This document shows positions 55,646 to 64,000 of a DNA stretch of 64,000 nt, one piece after another (position 1 is the stretch's first letter; every line of letters begins with the position of its first letter). Both the position numbers and the translations under genes were made by a program. A model generated the notes under the pieces. It worked only from the letters and a program-made list of their open reading frames with translations, did no database searches and had not been told where the DNA came from. Source of the DNA: Poronia punctata (taxonomy: Eukaryota; Ascomycota; Sordariomycetes; Xylariales; Xylariaceae); the NCBI GenBank assembly GCA_022579005.1, contig MU401457.1, positions 62,001 to 126,000 on the forward strand, given 5' to 3'.

Positions 55646-57637
55646 TCACTCAGACCCCTCATAAGCCCTCTCCCTCTTCACCTCGATCCCCACGCTCTCC
55701 CGTCGCCTCCAAGGCCGTTTCTTCTCCACCACATCACCAACCCGCCACCCATTCCGCACCTTGATCGGTTTCAGGAACCCATCGACATGCACAGCCCCAT
55801 ACATCTCATCCTCACTATCCACCTCGACAGGAACCTCGTCCCCTCCGAAATTATGCACCAGTTTCAAATGTCGCATCATATTCGTCCGACGCGAGAAAGG
55901 TTCCACGGCACGCGGACAATCGCCCACTACACAGAAAAACGTACCACCTCCTCCCACCGAAGCAGATCTAGATCTCGATCTCGACCTCGATCTCGAGCGA
56001 GAACGTGAGCGGGAACGAGAACGAGAAGGTGTTCCTGATCGGCCAAGATGTTTCTTCCCCTTTTCTTCTTCTTCTTCATCCGATTCTGCCAGGTAGTTGA
56101 TATCCGGAATAGACATCCCGGGGATATATCGCACGGTTTTATTATCATTGACAACATCATTATTACCGCGCAGATATTGTCCTCCTCCTCCTCCTCCTCC
56201 TCCTTCTTCTTCATCTCCTTCGTGTAATGTGTGCAAAACGAAATCCTGCTCAAAGAGATCCGCGCATCGACGTGCCGCGCGATCGAGTGCCGAGACGGGG
56301 AAACCGGCTAGGGCGGCGGCGCCTAGGATGTCGCGCCAGTTGCGGAGGGGGAGTTTGGATTTATTCAAGGGGTGGGGATGGATTCCAGATATTGACATTG
56401 TTGTTGTTGATGTTGATGCATCTGATAGTGCTGGTTCTGGTTCTGGGGATTCGGGTTTCAGACGATGTTGAGATGTGTCTTTAATAACATTGTGCTCATC
56501 TTCGTCATTGTTGTTGTTAAAGATAGGCAAAGGCTTCTTCTGTAATCGGGCGACGCGAATCATGTATTCCCTCTCCGTCTCGCCTTCCAGTTGGGGATAT
56601 ACCTTTTTCGGTCTTCCCACTCGTCTTTTGCCTGATGGTGTCTGTGTTTCTGGTCTAACAGAACGAGACCGCGAACGAGACCGTGATCGTGATCTAGAAC
56701 TAGAATCAGACGTATCTGAATCCGAGTACGGATTCACCATTGCTTCTCGCGCATGATGGAGAATCGATAACGTCGTGTCTAATTTCCCCCGTATCCTTTT
56801 TGCCGAGGGGCGTAAGAGCATATATGATGACTCGTCATCTGTTGCGACGATGGGCTTTAGAAGAGGAAGAAGTCCCCCCCCTTCTTCCTTGTCGTCTACA
56901 TCCATCTCGCTCGCGCTTGCGCTGTTTTCATGTTTCTTGATACTTGACTTGGTATCTACTAAGACCTCAGGTCTCGGTCTCGGTCTTGGTCTCGCCCGAA
57001 ATCTCTCTTTCGCAATCCTCAACATCGTTGCCGAGATGATTTCTTCCAGTTCTTCTTCTTCTTCTTCTTCCGCATATCGATCCTTTTCTTCCTTCTTTTT
57101 CCTATAAGTAGTAGTAAACCGATCTTCTTCTTCTTCTTCTTCTTCCGGATCTTTTAATAATCCCGCCCGAGGAACAGTGTGAGCAGGTAAAGGCCATGCC
57201 GTCCATGATTTCGGCGGCACCCATTTTTCACTACTCGGCTCTTCCTATCCCCCGACGTTTATTAAATTTCTTCTTCCATTTTTATTTTTATTTTTTTTTA
57301 AAGCGTCACGCAAGGAAAAGAAAAAAAAAGAAAAAGGGAGAATTTTTAAACCTACCTCGTTAATGTCAGTCCGCTTCTTCTCTTCTCTGTTCTTAAGCGC
57401 AAACGCGTTATACAGATGAATGGATAAATCCTGGTTCCGAATCTCGTTGAGGGCGGTGAATGTATCTATTTCGGCGCTGTTCAGCTGCTGCCAAGTGGAT
57501 GCCGGACCACTCCAGTGATTGGGACGTTGATATTGTTGCTGTAGGTCCTCCTCCCCCTCCTCATCTTCGTCACTTGAGTAGTATTCCGAGTCGGGGGGAT
57601 AATCGTCTGATTCGTTTGTTGTAGATGCCATTATCAT
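55646..57637 (-). CDS. RRN9: Rrn9-domain protein (RNA polymerase I upstream activation factor) with C2H2 finger
   Basis: Two exons on the minus strand: 57637-57356 and 57244-55646, with a 111-nt intron (GTAGGT...GATAG); 626 residues from ATG 57637 (another ATG two codons later). The join gives KRTDINEEEPSSEKWVPPKS. The N-terminal part has the Rrn9 domain: RPNHWSGPASTWQQLNSAEI, then LNEIRNQDLSIHLYNAFALK, followed by WVPPKSWTAWPLP. Rrn9 belongs to the upstream activation factor that recruits Pol I to rDNA in yeast. Downstream are Glu- and Arg-rich runs, RS dipeptide repeats (two blocks), GRPKKVYPQLEGETEREYMI (AT-hook-like GRPKK), LPLRNWRDILGAAALAGFPV, and a C2H2 zinc finger near the C-terminus (FFCVVGDCPRAVEPF, then RRTNMMRHLKLVH). 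Yeast Rrn9 (365 residues) is much shorter, so the C-terminal half is a filamentous addition. Confidence 0.82.
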
Positions 57638-57986
57638 AGAATGTAAGAAATTTTATGGTGTAGATGGGTAGATGAGATAGAGTTGGGTGCGGGAAACAGA
57701 TTGAAGGAGAAAAAAAGGTTTGTTCAGAATCAGAGGTACCTATTTGTGGGCTTTTATACGGTTTATGGTTTATGCTCTAAAAGAAGAAGAACCAGTGTCA
57801 AGTAATCATGTCTTATGACAAGATATACAACGCATCTAGTTCGTCACTTGCAAATTAAATACAAGGATAAATCCATCGACGACAGTAGCTACATCATGTC
57901 ACGCGTGAGACAAAAGCGAAGACAGGTATTGCAGACTTCATGTGGTATCAAAAGTAACCGGAATTGCGCCTATCTAATAAATCCCT
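57638..57986. other. intergenic, RRN9 promoter / NOP7 3' side
   Basis: About 350 bp. Nothing recognised beyond the expected promoter and 3' sequence. Confidence 0.4.
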
Positions 57987-60101
57987 TCACGCCTTTGCCC
58001 GGGCTTTCTGTTTCTCTAGCTTTCTCCTCTTCTCCCGGAGTTTCGCATCCTCTGCGCTCTTTTTGTTGTTCGTGTATTGCATCTGCTCAAACAACTTCCG
58101 CTTCTTCTTGCTCAACATGCCCTTGGCTCTCTCAATCTCCTCGGCCTCCTCCTTTGCCTTTTGGGCCAACTTCTTCTTCGCATCGAGATTCTTGGACCGA
58201 GCATCTGGTTTGCTTTGCTTGACGGGTTTGCCACTGAGCTCAGCTTCCAACTCTTGCTGTCTTCGAAGCTCCTCAGACTCCTCTCCGTCCTCGGCCTCGT
58301 CCTCTTCTTCCTCTTCATCTGCAGAACCTTCGTCTTCCGAGAAGCCTCCAAAGGTTTCGTCACCTTCTTCTTCATCAGACATATCCACGTCCATGCCTTC
58401 CGCACCATTCTGTAACTTCTTAACCGCACGACCGTCGTCATCTTCCTCATCCGCTTCCACGTCGCTGTCCTCCAGCGCCTCTCCCTCAGTTTCCTGATCC
58501 TTGAGAGGCAATGTCGGATCGTATGCGCCCTGCGTGTTTTGGACAAAGGGGCTCAGATGCGGCGGCAGTTGAGCACCAGGTGCATATTCGTCAGGCCGCT
58601 TCAACTCTTCGTCATTGATACTGTCCCAAACCCACTGCGGCTGTACATAGACACGGCCCGGTATTCTCTGGTTTGCCGCTAGTCTTTGAGCAGTTTGGTT
58701 GTCTTCCTCATCTCCATCCTCTTCCACGTTGGCCTGGATAACTGGACGATCGACGATTTGGTGAGTAATGGACGGATCGCGTTCGTTTGTCGTATATGCA
58801 CCCTCGCCAAGAACAGAGTCCCAGCCGATGCGCTTGCATCCAAACGCTCGTAGAATAAACTCCAACGGTTGTCTAGGGGTTTCACGGGACAAGTAGAATG
58901 TGCAGTTGGCGAAAAGTGACCCTAGCTCGCCTCCAGAATGTGTGGGCTGTGGGAGAACATCACCGCCCGGTGCCGCCGGCTCAAATTTATCTATGATATC
59001 GGTCGCCTCCTCCGTCTCCTCGGGGGTTTCAGTCTTGTCGCCGTCGACCGCGGTATCTTTCATCTGGCGAATCAGTGTGTTGACTTCAGCCTGAGTCTTG
59101 GGGTCGGGTTGAGCAGCCGTTTCAGTCTTGGTCAACTGCGCCGGTTCACTAGGAGCCGTGGTAGCATGGTTTCCCTCTAGTCTGAAGGCGCCAAGCTCGC
59201 CAGACTCTTCGTCCTTCTTTTGGTCGAATTTGGGAGGGTATTTCAAGCCAACGGATGTGTAAAGTCTGAAATTGACAAATCCGAGAAGGGTCATGTAGAA
59301 TTCAACAAAGGTGCCCATAATTCGGAAATCAACATCGCCGACAACTCTCTGGTTAAACTTATAAGGTACCAGCCACAAGATATCCTCGCCTTGGATAGTC
59401 GCCTGGTAATAGATGCCCTTTATCGACAAAAACGACTTTCGCAAGCTCTGCGACGTGATAACGTAGTGTTGGAACTCGAGGCACAGACGCTCGCAACGGG
59501 CGATCATCTTGGCTGGGACTGTCGAAGTGGAAGGTAGATTTGCAAAGAGGAAGAGCATGGACAAACAGTCGTCGAGATCGCGCAGGGCGTCGACAAATGT
59601 GGGATATCGATCTCTAATGACATGGTCGAGAGTATAACGGGGCTTTCCAGTCTTCTCCGGCCTAGCAGCATTGCGCTCGAGTCGGCTTGCATCGCTGACG
59701 TCGCCACGTCCTAGAGCTCTAGATATCTTCTTCTCGAGGGTTTTCTGTTCTCTGAACTTCTGTAGCAGCGGTTCATGCAGCAGGAATTGGATGTCTTTGG
59801 CGTAGTAAAAGGTGGTCGAGGTGGTGGAACTTTTCGAAGCCTTTTTCCGATTTCTTGGCTCTCTTGGGAAAATACTGTCGAGGTATTAGCCTACGTCGCT
59901 AATCCGATAGCAACTGAAGAATTGGGATTGGAACGCCCAATATCGAGGTCAGAACAAAGTGATGAGGAACACTACTTACCCTTTCCATATACATAGCTTT
60001 CTGAAATCTGGGAGGCTGAGCTGTAACTTTTTCACCGCTTGGGTGCGGGTGATATAGTTTTTGGCGTTACCCGCCTCTCCCTTTTTCTTTATTCTGCCCA
60101 T
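57987..60101 (-). CDS. NOP7: pescadillo homologue NOP7 (60S ribosome biogenesis)
   Basis: Two exons on the minus strand: 60101-59980 and 59874-57987, with a 105-nt intron (GTAAGT donor, GGCTAATACC branch site, GACAG acceptor); 669 residues. The protein starts [20 protein letters not shown] and the join reads [20 protein letters not shown], both hallmarks of pescadillo. The NOP7 N-terminal domain continues to about residue 290 ([60 protein letters not shown]). A BRCT domain lies at about residues 355-470 ([36 protein letters not shown]). An acidic run and a Lys/Glu-rich coiled coil form the C-terminus. Nop7 works with Erb1 and Ytm1 in pre-60S maturation. It shares its upstream region with PIG-U. 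Confidence 0.95.
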
Positions 60102-60580
60102 GGTTACTTGTCAATTGGCGATATTTGGTCAACAAGAAGTTGTAGATGTTGGACCGTTGATTGGAAATTTCAGGTGATCGCAAGATGCATCAACTCAGAA
60201 AGTTTTAATCGATAACACTTTTGCCTTGGCGGGGCCTTGAACTTTTTTTCTTGCGCTCAAGGATGCCAAGCAGCCCCGGACACCACCTAAATGGCCCCAC
60301 GTAAATTAGGTAAGCCAGGCCGCTTGGCGGATCGATTTCAGGGAACGTTTATCGATATAGCGCTAGGCACGCTGTAACCAATCAACAATGACAGGTGTTA
60401 GCTGCCTCGAGAATGACCATTCATGTGCTTGGAAGTAGCTACGACAGGCGCGACAGGGTGGGATGCTGGTGATCAAGAAAGTCATCCTTATTTTTACGTA
60501 TATTAACATAAACCTCACTACGCTTCTGGTACTAAACCTCGAATCCTATCGTCAACTTCCACCTACCATGGAAGCTCGGT
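60102..60580. promoter_or_regulatory. shared divergent promoter region NOP7 / PIG-U
   Basis: 479 bp separate the two start codons. The DNA should carry both promoters. No consensus element can be assigned with confidence. A short upstream ATG frame for PIG-U begins at 60568. Confidence 0.5.
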
Positions 60581-61986
60581 ATGAGCAACGGTAAAATGCG
60601 TTCACCGGACACAGCTGGTCTCTATGCAGCCGCTGCCGTCCTCCGACTTGCACTGTTCACCTTCTTCCCAGCGTTGCCGGACCTACTCACCAGTCGGGTT
60701 GAGGTTTCAACTCCTGTTACAAGTTTCAAGCGATGTAAGAACTCACCTGGACTTCCTGTTATGAAGATGGCCACCGCTGACACGCTCTGTTTCTAGTACA
60801 AGAGGGTTTATTCCTTTACAATCACAATGTCTCCCCCTACGATGGCGGCGTATACCACCAAGCCCCGTTACTATTACCGCTCTTTTCCCTCCTCCCCGAT
60901 CCGGCGGCTTATCCATTCTTCACATACCTTCTATATATCATCGTAGATATAGTAAGCGCCGATGCGCTTTATAAAATCGCAGAATCAGGAGAAGCGGCCA
61001 CGTCGAGACTGTTTACCTCGGCGCGCAAGGATAGGAAATGGAGTGGCTACATAGTCGCCGCAATGTACGTCCACATGCGCCGTTATACCTTGTCCCCGGA
61101 TACATGTACACAGCTAACATAATGCTGTAGCTTCCTCTTCAATCCCTTTACCATTGCTACATGCCTAGGTCGGCCGACAAACGTCTTTACAACGTGCGCC
61201 ATCCTGCACGCCATTGCCAAGGCCATTTCGGGAAGCCCCTTGACTTCCATCCTGGCCATGTCCTTCGCCTCCTATCTCTCGATGTACCCCGTACTTCTGC
61301 TACCACCTCTGGTCCTTCTTGCCTACGATCGGCAACATGTGTCAAATAGAATCCAGTCCCTCCCGAAATTCGCTGGAATCGCCGTTCTCGCCGCCGCCGT
61401 GTCCCTCTCGGCACTATTTGCCATCTCTTTCCTCCTCACCGGCTCGTGGGAGTTCTTTCCCTCGACCTACGGCATTCAGCTCACACTTACGGATTTGACA
61501 CCCAACGTGGGACTGTGGTGGTACTTCTTTATCGAGATGTTTGATAGTTTCAGGGCATTTTTCCTCGGTGTATTCTGGCTGCATCTCTCCTCATATGTCG
61601 GAGGTCTCTCCATCCGTATCCGGTCACAGCCCCTGGCTGTGCTCACCTTGTTACTCGGCATCTTCAGCATATTCAAACCATACCCCAGCATCGCCGACAT
61701 CAGTCTATTCCTGGCTGTGGTGCCCCTATTCCGACATGTCTTCCCGCTAATGCGATATACGTTCTTCGCGGCTGCCACCATACTCTACTCGACATTCTTA
61801 GGACCTGCTTTTTACTACCTCTGGATCTACGCCGGCAGTGGCAACGCAAACTTCTTTTACGCCATAACCCTAGTGTGGAGTCTCGGCCAGAGCATCCTGG
61901 TCAGCGACTTGACTTTTGCCGTGTTGAGGGATGAATGGGAGATTGAGCGGCCCGAGATGGTTGGGAAGGAGGCCAAACAGATATAA
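60581..61986 (+). CDS. GAB1: GPI transamidase subunit PIG-U (Gab1/Cdc91)
   Basis: Three exons: 60581-60734, 60797-61064 and 61131-61986; 425 residues. Joins give VTSFKRLQEGLFLYNHNVSP and IVAAIFLFNPFTIATCLG. The protein is polytopic: LYAAAAVLRLALFTFFPALP is the first hydrophobic segment, and SPYDGGVYHQAPLLLPLFSL is the strongly conserved PIG-U lumenal motif. Later segments include FLFNPFTIATCLGRPTNVFT, LSMYPVLLLPPLVLLAYDR and NVGLWWYFFIEMFDSFRAFF. PIG-U is part of the ER complex that transfers GPI anchors to proteins. An ATG at 60568 opens an 8-codon frame that overlaps the chosen start; the main frame starts at the second ATG because only that one leads into the conserved N-terminus. Confidence 0.93.
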
Positions 61987-62261
61987 TATGTCAACAGCTA
62001 GATTTAGACCTAAGAGCTGGCAGATGATTGTAGTTTGCGGTAGTTGAAAGAATATAACAACAATTAAGACAAAAAGCAATGAACCACCATCTAACATACG
62101 TATATAACCCCAACGGGCGGCTACATCACCCAAAATGAAGGGATGACAATAACACCGAATTACAACGATCGACGAAAAAGGTATTCCAAGGCCAAGAGCT
62201 CCAGATCAATAGATTTACTTGTAAAAAATAAAAATAAAAAGACTTGGGATTTTGAAAAAAT
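61987..62261. other. 3' region of PIG-U
   Basis: AT-rich sequence before the tRNA gene. Nothing else recognised. Confidence 0.4.
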
Positions 62262-62269
62262 AAAAAAAA
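62262..62269 (-). terminator. Pol III terminator of tRNA-Ser
   Basis: Eight consecutive T on the minus strand begin three bases after the tRNA 3' end, as expected for RNA polymerase III termination. Confidence 0.8.
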
Positions 62270-62271
62270 TT

Positions 62272-62352
62272 CGACACCTGAGAGATTCGAACTCTCGCTC
62301 CCGAAGGAACGGGCTTAGCAGGCCCGCGCGTTAACCACTCCGCCAAAGTGCC
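62272..62352 (-). tRNA. tRNA-Ser(GCT): tRNA-Ser (GCT anticodon)
   Basis: Folds into a class II tRNA of 81 nt. The acceptor strands GGCACTT and AGGTGTC pair (two G-U pairs) with discriminator G; the D stem is GCG/CGC around GAGTGGTTAA; the anticodon arm is CGGGC-CTGCTAA-GCCCG with anticodon GCT; the variable arm is TTCC-TTC-GGGA; the T arm is GAGAG-TTCGAAT-CTCTC. It reads AGC and AGT serine codons. No intron is present. The internal A and B boxes are normal. Confidence 0.97.
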
Positions 62353-63109
62353 GTAGATCATCTTTGACTGACTCGATGACCTACTTTGTTCTTTCGGAAC
62401 TTATATAGTACATGGCGCTTAGTATGTTTTTGACTAACATTTTGTGTATCTACATTTCCATGTACGAGTAATTTTAGTTGCGAATATTTAGACAGAGGTT
62501 TAAGTTTAAGTGCGTGGTTTACTTTAGCTACCTTGGGTACTTATGTATATGGTTTATAGTCTCTGCCTACATACATACATTAGTCCTGGGCTATAGATAG
62601 ATTGAAGATACCTTGACTATGTATGTATGTATGTATGTATGTAGTTTTTTTATCATTACCTGGGAAGAGGTATATTGAGAGATAATGATTCAAGTAACCT
62701 TAAGTAACTTGATCGGATTGTTATAGGGAGAATTAGATATTATTATGTAGGGCGTAGGTCTTACATAAGTTTTGTGTCCTACGTTTGCCCTTTTTTTTGG
62801 GGGGGTTTTTTTTAAATTGCTGCCAGCTTTGCCTTCTTTCTCAAATGGTTTCCCTTTCTGAAGTAAGTCGGGCTCAATAGGTAGGATTGGATCGGTTGGA
62901 CAGGCTAGAGGTTTAAAAAAAAAGGGGGAAAGAATTACAATGCCGTTGAGAGGTAAAGGGAGTTTATTCATACATGTGGAATGTACAATGTCTTGTCTAT
63001 TCTACAAATTTCCGAACTCATATGGCTAAGTCTAACCTAGTTGTTCTTCTCATAATGTGCATCTGCAGCAGTATATCCCTCTTTTGAACACAACTATAAA
63101 ACATGCAAA
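62353..63109. other. intergenic, tRNA upstream / IleRS 3' side
   Basis: About 0.76 kb; includes a TATG microsatellite and T/G homopolymers near 62790-62813. No gene seen. Confidence 0.45.
62618..62643. repeat. (TATG)n microsatellite
   Basis: About six perfect TATG units in tandem in noncoding DNA. Confidence 0.9.
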
Positions 63110-64000
63110 CTAGCCTTGAAACGCCTCAACTACTTCCTCGCACCGCGTACACAGAGAATCTTCTTGTGGGGCGACATATCGCCAGCAGCGGGAGCACTTG
63201 GCATGTTGGGGGGGTCGAATTTCGACAGAGCCCTTGGCACCGCGGACCTCGAATTCCTGGCGGTAGGTAAAATCGGGTGGGTTTCCGTCATTCTTTTCGT
63301 TGATACGGACCCCGGAGACGACGAACATGCTCGGGAGCTCACTTGCGTATTTCTCTATGATGTTGAGAACAGCTTCTGCATGTGGTTTCTGGATAGTATC
63401 TGGGACGTGAATATCGACCGTGCTTTGTAACGAGGAACCGACATGGCCGGCACTACGAGCTTGCTCTAGGCCGAGCTTGACGGCGTCTTGGATTGCCATG
63501 AGAACGGGTATGTCTTTCCGCAGTTCGACTGGGTCGATGGTGAGCCGGCTAGGATGGATGAGGGGGTCGGCATATAGTTGGTAAAGTGGATGTGAGAGGG
63601 ATCTAGGATGAATGTTAGCGATACCGTAAGAAATTACAGGGAGCACTGTCCTTGGGATAACACATACGTATCCTGTTTCATCCACTCCGGACGATGGTCC
63701 CAAGCCTCCTCTACCAAAAGCGGCGTAATGGGGGCCAACATCCGGAGGAAGCCATTTAGAATAGGCTCAAGCACACCTCCTCCATCACCACAGTACAGTC
63801 GGTCTTTCATTGCTTCCAGGTAGAAAGCCGAGAGGTCATTGCTGACCCACCGGTTAAGGGCGTTGTAAGCCCTATAGAATTCGTAGCTATCAAAGGCCTT
63901 CTTCACTTCATCCATGGTATCTTGAAGTTGGACAAGGGCGATTTGGTCAACTGCGGTGAGAGGCGCCGTACGAGAGGATTCATGCAGAGAACCGAGAAGC
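63110..64000 (-). CDS. ISM1: mitochondrial-type isoleucyl-tRNA synthetase, C-terminal part (5' end outside window)
   Basis: Two exons seen on the minus strand: 64000-63668 (open at the window edge) and 63602-63110, with a 65-nt intron (GTATGT donor, GCTAAC branch site, CCTAG acceptor). About 275 residues of the C-terminus are present. The join gives WMKQDTSLSHPLYQLYADP. The anticodon-binding helices are visible: DEVKKAFDSYEFYRAYNALN, RWVSNDLSAFYLEAMKDRLY and FLRMLAPITPLLVEEAWDHR. The end has a four-cysteine zinc ribbon, CSRCWRYVAPQEDSLCTRC, as in bacterial and mitochondrial IleRS; cytosolic eukaryotic IleRS lacks this ending. The catalytic HIGH and KMSKS regions would lie beyond the window edge. 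It supplies Ile-tRNA for mitochondrial translation. Confidence 0.92.

Overview
The window is nuclear DNA of a filamentous ascomycete (Pezizomycotina, probably Sordariomycetes). The evidence is short spliceosomal introns of about 48-111 nt with GTAAGT/GTATGT-type donors and CTAAC/CTGAC branch points, fungal-type housekeeping orthologues on both strands, a eukaryotic tRNA-Ser, and one block of DNA wrecked by C-to-T mutation (RIP-like). The species cannot be named from the sequence. Eighteen protein genes were reconstructed exon by exon with reading-frame checks; two of the genes run off the window edges.

Layout. 1-9.1 kb: 3' end of TAF2 (TFIID), CDC26 (anaphase-promoting complex), nudC, and a Bud27/URI unconventional prefoldin. 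10.6-16.2 kb: a secreted rhamnogalacturonan lyase, a Wss1-like DNA-protein-crosslink protease, a degraded gene remnant and a prolyl aminopeptidase. 16.8-25.5 kb: an AT-rich block of about 8.7 kb (roughly 15% GC by eye) bounded by direct repeats of about 255 bp, read as a RIP-mutated LTR-type element. 27-39.6 kb: TFB3 (TFIIH/CAK), an AP180-type clathrin adaptor, an unknown secreted protein, a mitochondrial aspartyl-tRNA synthetase and a small CHZ-motif acidic protein. 40.9-48.3 kb: PEX13, an aquaglyceroporin with a long N-terminal extension, and an NmrA-like protein. 48.9-49.4 kb: a 9-bp minisatellite. 49.9-53.9 kb: a more accessory-looking stretch with a divergent protein kinase, an unrecognised ORF and a frameshifted relic. 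54.4-64 kb: a HAD-type dehalogenase, an assembly gap with homopolymers, an Rrn9-domain protein, NOP7/pescadillo, PIG-U (GPI transamidase), tRNA-Ser(GCT), and the 3' end of a mitochondrial-type isoleucyl-tRNA synthetase.

There is no operon logic; most genes are independent housekeeping genes. Shared themes are transcription initiation (TAF2, TFB3, RRN9), ribosome biogenesis (NOP7) and mitochondrial translation (two tRNA synthetases). NOP7 and PIG-U share a 479-bp divergent promoter region. The points most worth a second look are the mutation context inside the AT-rich element (surviving C is nearly always in a purine-C-T context, giving a strong excess of AGCT), the reciprocal mutation gradient across its two terminal repeats, a 120-codon open frame beyond the CDC26 stop, a GC-AG intron, and the minisatellite.
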